DNA of 64,000 nt, taken from contig JAILWG010000001.1 in the NCBI GenBank assembly GCA_025699075.1, positions 345,389 through 409,388 of the forward strand. Reading direction: 5' to 3'. Below the pieces are notes generated by a model. The model made no database searches. It worked only from the letters and a program-made list of their open reading frames with translations, and was not told the DNA's origin. Source of the stretch: Candidatus Nitrosopumilus sp. (lineage in GTDB: Archaea; Thermoproteota; Nitrososphaeria; Nitrososphaerales; Nitrosopumilaceae). Position numbers and translations under genes: made by a program. Positions 36,852 through 44,635 of the stretch are shown piece by piece; position 1 is the stretch's first letter, and every line of letters starts with the position of its first letter.

Positions 36852-37424
36852 ATGTGCTTATATGTAAATCAAAAAGAACAAGAAAAGTTGGAAAAACAAA
36901 CGATAAACTCAGAATTCACTGCCATCTCAGAAGAAAATGTAATCGAATACGTTATGGAAAGGTTCGAAGATGTTAAAAAGAGCAATCAAATAAAAAATTT
37001 AGTTTCATTTCAAGCCATGAATAAATATATGATAATGGCACATAGTCAAGAAGAGTTAAAAAATATGGGCAACATTGTTGCAAATTACAAAAAAATCAAA
37101 TTCTCAGAAATATTAAAAAAATATGAAACACACCTGGTAAAATCGTTAGAAAATTTACCGACAATTAAAAAACACAGTAATGTCTTAATGCATATTTTTG
37201 GATACTTTTCAAATCATTTTAATCAACAAGAGAAAGAGAATTTCTTTAGTTTATTGAATGAATTTAAAGAAGAAAAAATAACGATTGGAAGAATTCTTTC
37301 TGAAATCAATCCAATAATTTATCGATTTAATAATACATACCTTGCAAGTCAGACATATTTTCTACTATATGCAAATCCAAACCCAGAAAACATATTCCAT
37401 TTGCTATCAAAGAAAAAAAATTAA
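36852..37424 (+). CDS. DUF1722 (YbgA-like) protein
   Basis: A 190-residue protein matching DUF1722: FQAMNKYMIMAHS, LKNMGNIVANYKK, KKHSNVLMHIFGYFSN and the LASQTYFLLYANP end. In E. coli ybgA sits in an operon with the photolyase gene phr, and in bacterial LitR/CarH regulons DUF1722 is a frequent member; its biochemical role is still unknown. Here it lacks the fused DUF523 domain. It starts 17 bp after one TTAGCACTAG-like copy (36826-36835) and is divergent from the W-W repeat gene. Confidence 0.8.
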   Translation: MCLYVNQKEQEKLEKQTINSEFTAISEENVIEYVMERFEDVKKSNQIKNLVSFQAMNKYMIMAHSQEELKNMGNIVANYKKIKFSEILKKYETHLVKSLENLPTIKKHSNVLMHIFGYFSNHFNQQEKENFFSLLNEFKEEKITIGRILSEINPIIYRFNNTYLASQTYFLLYANPNPENIFHLLSKKKN

Positions 37425-38578
37425 AAAAAATCAGAAATAGTCTTTTGTCTAATTAATTCAACAATATTTCCATGTGAAATCCATTCAGATTTACTGATAC
37501 TCATGTTGTTTGAAGCCAAAACTAATGCATTTTCAAAATCATTGGCAAAAGTAGGAGTTTGATTCATCGCCTCACGAACACCCTCTCGAACTTGCCACAC
37601 CCCAACAGGAATAGCATATTCCGGACGAATTTCTCTTAAAATTACAACTCCAGCCTGAATCTTGTTCTTGTGCAAATATTCTAAAACACCTAATTTTGCA
37701 GCAAAGTAGGCACCAGCAATTGCAGGAGAATGATCAATTCCACGAGCATCCTCATGATCAGAACCAAAACCGAGTACACCGTTAGAATACCAAGCTTCAA
37801 TCATTTCGTAGATCCACCTATGAGGAAATAGCACTATCGTGAAAATATTTCCCAAATGTTCATAGGAAAAAACTCTATGTGAATCTATTATAGCATAGTT
37901 GAGAACATCATCAGTGAGAGATTTGCAAATAATGTCATCTGTTGCAGTGATGCTCCATTTTGTAGGAACTAGTTTTCTTTTCTGACCCAACATTCCAATG
38001 CTAAAACATTTCTGAATTTTTGAAATTTCTATTCCAGAATTATACAAATTCAAAACAGCATCTTGTGCTTTCAAATCTTTGTCATAGTATATTTTTTCAA
38101 TAGGTTTTATAGAAGAGGTTCCAGAAAATTGTGCAGATTTAATTTCACCAATAGGTCCAAAAGGAGCACTTTCACCATCCAGAGAGATATTTGGAGACGT
38201 AGATTTTTGAAAAATTAGATCAGAATCAATGGGTTTGGACGACATTGTAACTTCTTGAAGATTTTCAATGTAACGCCCTTCAGTTTGATCTATAGAAATT
38301 TTTTGTATTCCTCGCACCAGATTAAGTCTAAAATTAACAATGTCTTCTAAGGATTTACCTTTCCATTTTTCAGGACTATCAAGTAAACTAGTGTCACCAT
38401 GTGTTGGTGGAACCATTGGTCCGACAAATACTTTAGGATAATTAGATGTGCCAACAAAAATAGATGGAGGACTAGTTCCACTTAACGAATCAGATGAAAA
38501 TAGATTACCATGTTTTGACAGTGATTCATACCATTTAGACAAAATTGCATGACGAATATTTTGAGAGTCAGAAGACAT
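37421..38578 (-). CDS. nreA: Nre family DNA repair protein (NreA-like)
   Basis: A 385-residue archaeal Nre protein. The family signatures SPPSIFVGTSNYPKVFVGPM at the N-terminus and AGAYFAAKLGVLEYL, with the following REIRPEYAIPVGVWQVREGVRE, are present. The last residues QKTISDFF form a PIP box (Q-x2-I-x2-FF) for PCNA, a known feature of Nre proteins. In haloarchaea NreA acts with UvrABC against DNA damage. Next to a dimer glycosylase and DUF1722 it strengthens the UV-damage theme, although no TTAGCACTAG element precedes it. It overlaps the end of the DUF1722 gene by 4 bp (convergent). Confidence 0.88.
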   Translation of the reverse strand: MSSDSQNIRHAILSKWYESLSKHGNLFSSDSLSGTSPPSIFVGTSNYPKVFVGPMVPPTHGDTSLLDSPEKWKGKSLEDIVNFRLNLVRGIQKISIDQTEGRYIENLQEVTMSSKPIDSDLIFQKSTSPNISLDGESAPFGPIGEIKSAQFSGTSSIKPIEKIYYDKDLKAQDAVLNLYNSGIEISKIQKCFSIGMLGQKRKLVPTKWSITATDDIICKSLTDDVLNYAIIDSHRVFSYEHLGNIFTIVLFPHRWIYEMIEAWYSNGVLGFGSDHEDARGIDHSPAIAGAYFAAKLGVLEYLHKNKIQAGVVILREIRPEYAIPVGVWQVREGVREAMNQTPTFANDFENALVLASNNMSISKSEWISHGNIVELIRQKTISDFF

Positions 38579-38676
38579 GATTTTTGTGCCTAAAATGAGC
38601 CTATTAAGTTGCCTAATTACAAAAATTGATGAGGTGTTAACAAATAATGTTTAAGGGATAATATCTACAAAAAAAT

Positions 38677-39604
38677 ATGACAGTTAAAAGAATTGTTTCA
38701 TTTTTACCTAGTGCAACTGAGTTACTATATCAATTAGGAAAGCAAGATATTCTGTTTGGGGTAACACATGAATGTAAATATCCAAAGGAAGCATTATCAA
38801 AACTCAGAATCATCGATACCGTGATTAATTCAGAAGAATTAACGAGTAAAGAGATTGACAACTTAACTTGTAAATTGCTTGATGAAGGAAAAGACATTTT
38901 TGTTTTAGATGAACAGAATTTAAAAAGAGCAAATCCAGACTTGATAATTTCTCAAGAAACGTGTGGTGTGTGCAGTATATACAAATCAAGTGAATAATGC
39001 AGTAAAAATCCTCAAGAAAAAACCAATACTTCATTCAATGAATCCACACAATATGAAAGAGATCATACAATCTGTAACCAAATTGGGAGAAATATTAGAA
39101 TGTAAAGAAAAAGCTAAAGAAGTTACAGATTCGCTTGAAAAAAGAATTACAAACATAATAGAAGTTAAAAAACAAAAAAAACCAAAAGTATTAGCAATCG
39201 AATGGGTTGAACCATTTTTCACCGCAGGGCATTGGGTGCCAGAAATGATTGAGATAGCAGGAGGGATAAACTTAGTCAGTAAAAAAGAAGAGCATTCAAG
39301 ACGATTCAGCATTGAAGAAATTATAGAATCAGAACCTGAAATCATAATCTTAATGCCATGTGGTTTTGATACTCAAAGAACTCTTTTAGAATACAATAAA
39401 ATTCTAAAAAACAATAAAATTTGGAATTCCTTGAGTGCAGTTAAAAATGGCAAAGTTTTTGCAGTAGATGCAAATTCGTTCTTTAGTAAACCCAGTATTA
39501 GAACTATAGAAGGAATAAAAATTCTTGCTAAAATCATCCAGCCAACAGAATTTAATGAATTAGAAGTCCCAATTGATGCATTTACACAAATTGGGAATAA
39601 CTAG
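38677..39604 (+). pseudogene. BtuF-like corrinoid/siderophore-binding protein, frameshifted
   Basis: ATG 38677 opens a 106-residue frame (VSFLPSATELLYQLG, GVTHECKYP, LIISQETCGVC) that runs into a stop at 38997. A second frame, open from 38963, continues with CAVYTNQVNNAVKIL and ends at 39604 (AIEWVEPFFTAGHWVPEM, GKVFAVDANSFF). Joined at the GTGTG tract near 38966-38971 (one TG unit lost, or one extra base), they give a 309-residue protein of the BtuF/cobalamin-binding family. No signal peptide is present. Such proteins bind corrinoids or related metal chelates. The location between regulon genes and near a B12 photoreceptor-like gene may be meaningful. Confidence 0.75.
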
Positions 39605-39627
39605 TCGTAGGCTCATAAAAAATGACT

Positions 39628-39659
39628 GTCATATAGTATAACATACTATTTGTTATGAC
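39628..39659. repeat. Nested inverted repeat
   Basis: GTCATA (39628-39633) pairs with TATGAC (39654-39659), and inside it TAGTAT (39634-39639) pairs with ATACTA (39643-39648) around AAC. It follows the BtuF-like gene by 24 bp. It could be an operator or a transcript hairpin. No T-run follows on plus. Confidence 0.5.
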
Positions 39660-39680
39660 CAATTTTGGAAATAACATCAT

Positions 39681-39773
39681 ATGACAAGAGAATTTGCAGG
39701 AGACAAAGGCATTGATAATTTGCTGAAAATGACAAACGATTTGATGATCAAACTAAAAAAAGAAATCGCATAA
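39681..39773 (+). CDS. Candidate small protein, 30 aa
   Basis: ATG 39681 opens a 30-residue frame, MTREFAGDKGIDNLLKMTND and a Lys-rich helix end. It is amphipathic and could be one helix. It ends 12 bp from the stop of the SDR gene on the opposite strand. No family is recognised. Confidence 0.35.
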   Translation: MTREFAGDKGIDNLLKMTNDLMIKLKKEIA

Positions 39774-39785
39774 AACCAGACTACT

Positions 39786-41171
39786 TTATAGAGGTCTTCC
39801 TTTGTATTGGTAATCTATCACCTTATGAAACAGATTATGTGATGAGACCACAGCAATAGATGCAATTAGAATTCCAATGAAATTCCGAAGAGTCATCATT
39901 TCATTTGGTTGAGCTGCAATCAGAGAAGTTTCAAAAACGACATACGAGTTATCGAATAACCAAAATGCCAGTGTGATCCATGAAAGTATTCCTGCAATAA
40001 AATAACCCAATCGGGTTTTATTTCGAATGAAAAGTATAGACATGAAGATTGTCACATACCATACAAATGAACCAAGTAACCAAAGAGGTTGATAAACTTC
40101 AGGCCTATCATCAAGCCAATAGTACGAGGTTCCAATGATAGCTAATGCAAATAAAGAAATTTGGATCACTCTTTGATTAATTTTAAAACCTGTTTTTTCT
40201 TCTTTTAATTCTGATTTAGGTGGAGAAGATTTCATTTCTTTTGTTGCAATATCAATTGATTCCCTTACAGATTTTAATTTTAATGGAATAATTTTTGTAA
40301 TTTTATCATCAGTGACAACAGTATCATGTACAAGACTATCAATTAGAGGTCTAGCAAGAGAAGCTTTTACTGGTGTGATCAGATCAACCCAATAAGAAGA
40401 AAGTCGTGTAGTCAAAAATGGAATTTGTAAAACAAACAAATTTTTGTTCAAATATGCAGCATAAATCCTCATCAATTCTTCATAAGTAATTTTATCTGGA
40501 CCTCCAATTTCAAATATTTGCCCTACAGTTTCATTTTTTGTAAGAGATTCTACCAAATAAAAAATCACATCATCTACAGCAATAGGCTGAGCTAGAGATT
40601 TTACCCAAGAAGGACAAACCATTACTCTTAGTCGCTCCACAAGATAACGAAGCATTGCGTACGAGCCGCCTTGAGCACCAATTATCAAAGAGGCACGAAA
40701 TTCAGTAACAGGAATACTGCCAGATGCAAGTATTTCACCAACTTCTTTACGACTCCTCATATGAGGAGATAAATCTAAACTGTCATTTACCAAACCTCCC
40801 AAGTAAATGATTCTTTTTACTCCTGCCATTGTTGCAGCATGAAGGAAATTTTGAGCTTGAATTCTTTCTCTAGATGCAAACTCCTGCCATTGTTCTTTAT
40901 TTCCCTCCATAGAATGAAGCAGATAAAATGCAACTTCAATTCCGGTCATGGCTTGACATAGTTGGTCCTTGTCAAACACATCAGCCTGAACATACTTTAC
41001 ATTACTAGTATTGTCTAATTTTTTTCTAGTCAATCCAGTTACAGTGTAGCCCTTAGAAGAAAGTGAAGATACGAGTCTAGAGCCAATGAATCCAGTAGCA
41101 CCAGAGACCATTATAGAATAGGGGAAAGATTGTGAAAAATAATCACTTTGTGGATCTTGTTTCAATGTCAA
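39786..41171 (-). CDS. NAD(P)-binding SDR-family protein with membrane C-terminus
   Basis: A 461-residue protein. Residues 15-300 form an atypical short-chain dehydrogenase (GATGFIGSRLV at 24-34, QPIAVDDVIFYL), as in NAD-dependent epimerase-like proteins of light-induced bacterial clusters. Residues 335-445 contain about four membrane helices. The start is TTG at 41171. Two TTAGCACTAG-type elements lie about 150 bp upstream, with a TATA at 41311-41323, leaving a leader that contains a 20-codon GTG frame (41168-41230) overlapping the start. The substrate is unknown; quinone or lipid reduction is a guess. Confidence 0.8.
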   Translation of the reverse strand: MTLKQDPQSDYFSQSFPYSIMVSGATGFIGSRLVSSLSSKGYTVTGLTRKKLDNTSNVKYVQADVFDKDQLCQAMTGIEVAFYLLHSMEGNKEQWQEFASRERIQAQNFLHAATMAGVKRIIYLGGLVNDSLDLSPHMRSRKEVGEILASGSIPVTEFRASLIIGAQGGSYAMLRYLVERLRVMVCPSWVKSLAQPIAVDDVIFYLVESLTKNETVGQIFEIGGPDKITYEELMRIYAAYLNKNLFVLQIPFLTTRLSSYWVDLITPVKASLARPLIDSLVHDTVVTDDKITKIIPLKLKSVRESIDIATKEMKSSPPKSELKEEKTGFKINQRVIQISLFALAIIGTSYYWLDDRPEVYQPLWLLGSFVWYVTIFMSILFIRNKTRLGYFIAGILSWITLAFWLFDNSYVVFETSLIAAQPNEMMTLRNFIGILIASIAVVSSHNLFHKVIDYQYKGRPL

Positions 41172-41230
41172 CTAAATGCTCCCAATTCCCCATATTTTAG
41201 GAGTTTAATTGTAAATTCAAACGGAGGCAC
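41168..41230 (-). CDS. Candidate leader ORF before the SDR gene, 20 aa
   Basis: GTG at 41230, preceded by a good gaggag ribosome binding site, opens a 20-codon frame whose TGA overlaps the TTG start of the SDR gene. The arrangement would allow translational coupling. The peptide itself has no known relative. Support is the ribosome binding site and the overlap only. Confidence 0.3.
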   Translation of the reverse strand: MPPFEFTIKLLKYGELGAFS

Positions 41231-41310
41231 TATATTCACTCCTCTTTGTAATCATCAAAATAGGAATTGCCATTATGACTAACCAATACTGCACAAATGA
41301 TTTTTTTAAT

Positions 41311-41351
41311 TAAATAATTTAAACTAGTGATAAGCATTCCGCTAGTGCTAA
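41311..41351 (-). promoter_or_regulatory. Operator pair and TATA box for the SDR gene
   Basis: On the minus strand: TTAGCACTAG (41351-41342), 8 bp, TTATCACTAG (41333-41324), then TTTAAATAATTTA as TATA region. The spacing is 18 bp. It stands back to back with the operator pair of the CarH-like gene. Confidence 0.7.
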
Positions 41352-41377
41352 AAAGAGATGTCAAATATCAGAAGATA

Positions 41378-41414
41378 TTAGCACTATTAGTATAAATTAG
41401 CACCAGTTAAATAT
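41378..41414 (+). promoter_or_regulatory. Operator pair and TATA box for the CarH-like gene
   Basis: On plus: TTAGCACTAT (41378-41387), 9 bp, TTAGCACCAG (41397-41406), then TTAAATAT (41407-41414). The ATG at 41435 lies about 25 bp from the TATA centre, so the message would be leaderless or nearly so. Presence of the element before the putative regulator predicts autoregulation. Confidence 0.75.
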
Positions 41415-41434
41415 CACGCGTAAAAAAAGGATTC

Positions 41435-42277
41435 ATGGTCTACATCAGAGCTAAGAAAGTTAAATCAGATCAATATCTTTATCTTGTCAAAAGTGTATGG
41501 GATTCAAAAAAAAGTACATCAAGACAAGAAATAGTAAAATATCTTGGAAAAGCGTCTGATGTGATAAAAGACGACATCCCAATCGAATACAGAAATGATC
41601 CTAAAGTGTTATCGGTTCTTGCATCGTTTAATCCAAAAGATATTAAAAAAAGAGAAGAGGCAACAACCAAGTCAAAGAAACAGCTTTACAAAAAATTAAT
41701 CAGTGGAGAAATTGAAGAATGTATTAAAATTTATGAAGAATATGTTAAAATTTTTAATGCAGCAGATTTCTTTGATAAAATTCTAAAACCTACCATGTAT
41801 GAAATTGGAGAGCATTGGGCCAGCAACAAAATAAGCATTGCAACAGAGCATGTTGCCAGCAATATTGCTCAAACACTAGTGAAAATCATTATGGATAGAG
41901 TTTCAGGATCAACTAACAAGAAAAAAATTCTAATCTGTGTACCATTAGGTGAAGAACATCATTTAGGATGCGATGTTTTAGAGACATATCTTTCAATAAA
42001 AGGATTTAAGATCTACAACATGGGAACTTCCATGCCAACAGAATCAATCATAAGTTTTATTGAAAGCAATAAACCAGACATGGTATTTGTCTCAATAACA
42101 TTACCAGATAATCTTTCTGCAGGTCAAAGATTAGTAAAAAAAATCAAAGAGGAGCATAACATTCCAATTTTTGTTGGAGGCAGCGCTATGCAAACAGAAA
42201 AAATTCCAAAAATGGATGCCAAGATAGTTTTGAATCCAAGTCTAGAAGAAATTCCAAAAATCATTAGAAGCGCATAA
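41435..42277 (+). CDS. CarH/LitR-like B12-binding photoreceptor with non-MerR N-terminus
   Basis: A 280-residue protein. Residues 85-160 form a four-helix cap with W128-x9-E138-H139 (HWASNKISIATEH), the W-x9-EH signature of CarH-type adenosylcobalamin photoreceptors. Residues 162-280 form a cobalamin-binding Rossmann domain with E-x-H-x-x-G (EEHHLG, H175 as lower ligand). The N-terminus (1-50: VYIRAKKVKSDQYLYLVKS, EIVKYLGKA) is not a MerR helix-turn-helix; it resembles the small N-terminal domain of IS1634-like transposases and may bind DNA. A methionine-synthase role is unlikely because no catalytic domain is near. Its own promoter carries the TTAGCACTAG pair. Light sensing is inferred. Confidence 0.85.
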   Translation: MVYIRAKKVKSDQYLYLVKSVWDSKKSTSRQEIVKYLGKASDVIKDDIPIEYRNDPKVLSVLASFNPKDIKKREEATTKSKKQLYKKLISGEIEECIKIYEEYVKIFNAADFFDKILKPTMYEIGEHWASNKISIATEHVASNIAQTLVKIIMDRVSGSTNKKKILICVPLGEEHHLGCDVLETYLSIKGFKIYNMGTSMPTESIISFIESNKPDMVFVSITLPDNLSAGQRLVKKIKEEHNIPIFVGGSAMQTEKIPKMDAKIVLNPSLEEIPKIIRSA

Positions 42278-43624
42278 TTAAGATTTGAGATAAGAATCTA
42301 TTTTTGGATAACAGAGTATTGAGCTATGAGCAGCAGAATCAGTTCCGATTCCATAACTAATTGTAGAATCACCAACAAAAAACAGACCATCAATTCCAGG
42401 TATCTGATGAGGCATTTTTGATTTCCACACCTTGCCAGGTTCCTTGACAACAGATTCAACAAGTTTCCAGGCCATGGACCTCTCCCAAATTAAGCAATCA
42501 TCAAACTGAGGATAAATGGAAGATATTTCTAATTTCATTTTATCGACAATGTTTTTGATTCTTTTGGGATTATCAGTATCTTCAGGAGAAACAGGAGTTC
42601 CTGCAATGATTAAATGTTCACCCGGAGGAGATACCAAAGGAGTAATGTTAGAAATAAAAAAGATGCCTTTGGTAGTATATTTTGTGCCAACAGGGAATAC
42701 AACTTGTCTGGAATCAATTTTTGAATTTAAGGCAAAATGTACTTCAATCACAGATGTAGTTTTGTTTAATTTATTAATTTTTGTCAGAAATTTATTTTCT
42801 ATAATATTTTTCTCAAACAATTGATTTAATGCGGTATATGCAGGGTATGAAACAACAATACATCTGGCAGGAATAAATTCATCAGAACCAGCCAAATTAT
42901 TGATTATGATTCCTGTAACTTTGGAGTCTTTGATAATTATTTTTTTTACAGATTTTCTTGTACAAATTTTACCGCCATTATTCAAAATATACTCAGACAA
43001 AACATGACAAATAGAATCATATCCGCCACTATCAGGATATGCAAATTCACTTGTACCACCTCGAAAAGGATTAGCACGTATTATTGTTCGTGCAAATTCA
43101 CCTAAGGAGATATGATCAGCAGTATCAGCAAAGGCTAGCATACATACAGCTTCAAAAAAGGCATTTGTGTCCGAATCCAAATCAGAAGTAATTTTTTTTA
43201 GTGCAACATCATCCCATGTTTCAGTTTTTGAAATAGAGGTAAACGCCAGAGGAAAAAGAATTCTGAGAAGTTTCACACGACTCTTGAATGGTATTAAAGA
43301 AAGATTAAGCAAATCAAGCATCCCTTTTGGATATACATGAAACTCACCATCAGAGAAGAATGCAATATTATCCACTTTTGCAAGTTTCAATTTCGATTCA
43401 ATCTTTAATTTTTTTAAAATTTGAAAAATTGCAGATTTTTTATAGAAAGGCATTATATGAAATCCGTTATCTAAGACATGATTTTTAAACATCATCGACG
43501 TAGTTCGGCCTCCAATACTAGGATTTTTCTCTAGAATCGTTACTTTATGACCATTATTAGCTAGTAATGCAGCAGTAGTCAAACCACCTACACCCGCACC
43601 AATAACAATGGTAGGAATGGTCAT
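42278..43624 (-). CDS. FAD-dependent phytoene desaturase-like oxidoreductase
   Basis: A 448-residue CrtI-type flavoprotein. The dinucleotide-binding motif VIGAGVGGLTTAALLANNGHKVTILEK fills residues 6-32, followed by GGRTTS. The C-terminal FAD motif is GLFFVGDSTISYGIGTDSAA. Such enzymes desaturate or isomerise carotenoids and other polyenes; retinoid and amine oxidases share the fold, so the substrate is open. A carotenoid role would fit the CarH-like regulator, since CarH controls carotenoid genes in bacteria. Its promoter carries the paired TTAGCACTAG element. It converges with the CarH-like gene, directly abutting it. Confidence 0.85.
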   Translation of the reverse strand: MTIPTIVIGAGVGGLTTAALLANNGHKVTILEKNPSIGGRTTSMMFKNHVLDNGFHIMPFYKKSAIFQILKKLKIESKLKLAKVDNIAFFSDGEFHVYPKGMLDLLNLSLIPFKSRVKLLRILFPLAFTSISKTETWDDVALKKITSDLDSDTNAFFEAVCMLAFADTADHISLGEFARTIIRANPFRGGTSEFAYPDSGGYDSICHVLSEYILNNGGKICTRKSVKKIIIKDSKVTGIIINNLAGSDEFIPARCIVVSYPAYTALNQLFEKNIIENKFLTKINKLNKTTSVIEVHFALNSKIDSRQVVFPVGTKYTTKGIFFISNITPLVSPPGEHLIIAGTPVSPEDTDNPKRIKNIVDKMKLEISSIYPQFDDCLIWERSMAWKLVESVVKEPGKVWKSKMPHQIPGIDGLFFVGDSTISYGIGTDSAAHSSILCYPKIDSYLKS

Positions 43625-43644
43625 GTAAAATATCTTAAAAATTG

Positions 43645-43682
43645 TTATAAAAACTAGTGATAATAACTAAAAATAGTGCTAA
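43645..43682 (-). promoter_or_regulatory. Operator pair and TATA box for the desaturase gene
   Basis: On the minus strand: TTAGCACTAT (43682-43673), 9 bp, TTATCACTAG (43663-43654), then TTTTTATAA. The distal copy abuts the stop codon of the upstream SRPBCC gene (43683). ATG 43624 is about 25 bp from the TATA. Confidence 0.75.
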
Positions 43683-44129
43683 CTAAGTAGGAATTCTTTT
43701 TGAATAATTTTCAGCGCAATCAACAAATTCATTCAAAACATGATTCATTCTTCTCATCAACAATACATCCAACAAAGGAATGAATTTTAAAATACCATTG
43801 ATTTGTAAATTTATCGAAATGGCAATCCCAGTGCCATTGATCAACGAAACATATTTTTCAATAAAGGATGTGCCTCTTAAAGGTCCTGACAAAATAAAGA
43901 TTTTATGAATATTAGGAGACAAGATAATATGTTTAGTCTTTACTTCTAATGTCTTTCCTAAAAAAGAAATTTTTTCTAAAACAATTTTTTCTGATGAGTT
44001 ACTGCTTAAAACAGTTAAAGATTTAAAATAATTCGGCATAACATTATGAAAATTTTTTACATCCGTGCTGATATTAAAAAGAGTATCTCTACTCAAATTA
44101 CTTTTTCTATAAAGATTAAAAGATTTCAA
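43683..44129 (-). CDS. SRPBCC (START-like) ligand-binding protein
   Basis: A 148-residue protein with the helix-grip pattern of the SRPBCC superfamily: SRDTLFNISTDVKNFHNVMPNYF at the N-terminus, several beta strands (KIVLEKISFLGK, TSFIEKYVSL) and a long C-terminal helix (RRMNHVLNEFVDCAENYSKR). Members bind hydrophobic ligands such as lipids, polyketides or carotenoid-like compounds. Its start overlaps the stop of the preceding gene (ATGA), forming a two-gene operon behind a single TTAGCACTAG-like element. It lies directly before the desaturase. Confidence 0.7.
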   Translation of the reverse strand: MKSFNLYRKSNLSRDTLFNISTDVKNFHNVMPNYFKSLTVLSSNSSEKIVLEKISFLGKTLEVKTKHIILSPNIHKIFILSGPLRGTSFIEKYVSLINGTGIAISINLQINGILKFIPLLDVLLMRRMNHVLNEFVDCAENYSKRIPT

Positions 44130-44494
44130 GATATCACATCCAATTTTAAATATTCTGATAAATTCGTTTTCAAAATAGATATGTCAGGGAATAATTTTTT
44201 AATTTGATAGTAAACTAATACTAATGAATATTTAACTGCATCAGTTTTAATAGGATCAGTAACAGGAAGTAACCTGATAGTAGTTTTTTTCAAGGTTGTA
44301 GATATTTCTATAAAGAATTCCTGATGATTTTCATCAATTATAATTGTAGGCAATAAAGCATTCAATCCGTTTTTTTCAACATATATTGTTGGAATTTTTA
44401 TCAGGGGTGATTTTTGAAATACAGGAATAAAAGATTTTGTAAAATCAAAAAGGTCAATTTTCCTATCCATTGTAATATGAGGCATTATCAACAT
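44126..44494 (-). CDS. Hypothetical protein, 122 aa, operon with SRPBCC protein
   Basis: A 122-residue soluble protein; no family is recognised. Beta-rich centre (YVEKNGLNALLPTIII, FFIEISTTLKKTTIRLLP) with a C-terminal amphipathic helix. ATG 44494 is the first start; ATG 44485 is possible. It shares a 4-bp overlap with the SRPBCC gene. The promoter has one strong element copy (44537-44546, minus-strand reading TTGGCACTAG) and a TATA at 44511-44520. Confidence 0.65.
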   Translation of the reverse strand: MLIMPHITMDRKIDLFDFTKSFIPVFQKSPLIKIPTIYVEKNGLNALLPTIIIDENHQEFFIEISTTLKKTTIRLLPVTDPIKTDAVKYSLVLVYYQIKKLFPDISILKTNLSEYLKLDVIS

Positions 44495-44510
44495 CTTTTT
44501 CAGATCTTTG

Positions 44511-44546
44511 TATATATTATATCAGAAAAAAATATTCTAGTGCCAA
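44511..44546 (-). promoter_or_regulatory. Operator and TATA box for the 44494 operon
   Basis: On the minus strand: TTGGCACTAG (44546-44537), then a degenerate second site, TTTCTGATAT (44528-44519), at the expected 18-bp step, then ATAATATATA. Only the distal copy is well conserved. Confidence 0.55.
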
Positions 44547-44578
44547 AAATTATAAAAATTCCATGAAACAACTCATGA

Positions 44579-44620
44579 TTAGCACTAGATGAGAGTATTT
44601 CTGTTTCTTAAATAATTTAA
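44579..44620 (+). promoter_or_regulatory. Operator and TATA box for the TFB gene at 44636
   Basis: On plus: TTAGCACTAG (44579-44588), a degenerate second site, then TTAAATAATTTAA (44608-44620). ATG 44636 lies about 22 bp after the TATA centre. Geometry and orientation match the other regulon promoters, with only the distal copy perfect. Confidence 0.65.
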
Positions 44621-44635
44621 GACCAATATCACAGT

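Noticed and set aside
38388..38397. CTAGTG-like sequence inside nreA (and a similar one near 19285)
   Set aside because: Both lie in coding sequence, are single, and differ at the last positions from the operator element; expected by chance in AT-rich DNA.
41435..41584. IS1634-like transposase similarity at the N-terminus of the CarH-like protein, suggesting a mobile element
   Set aside because: No catalytic DDE domain or terminal inverted repeats are present; the domain is fused in frame to a full cobalamin-binding module.
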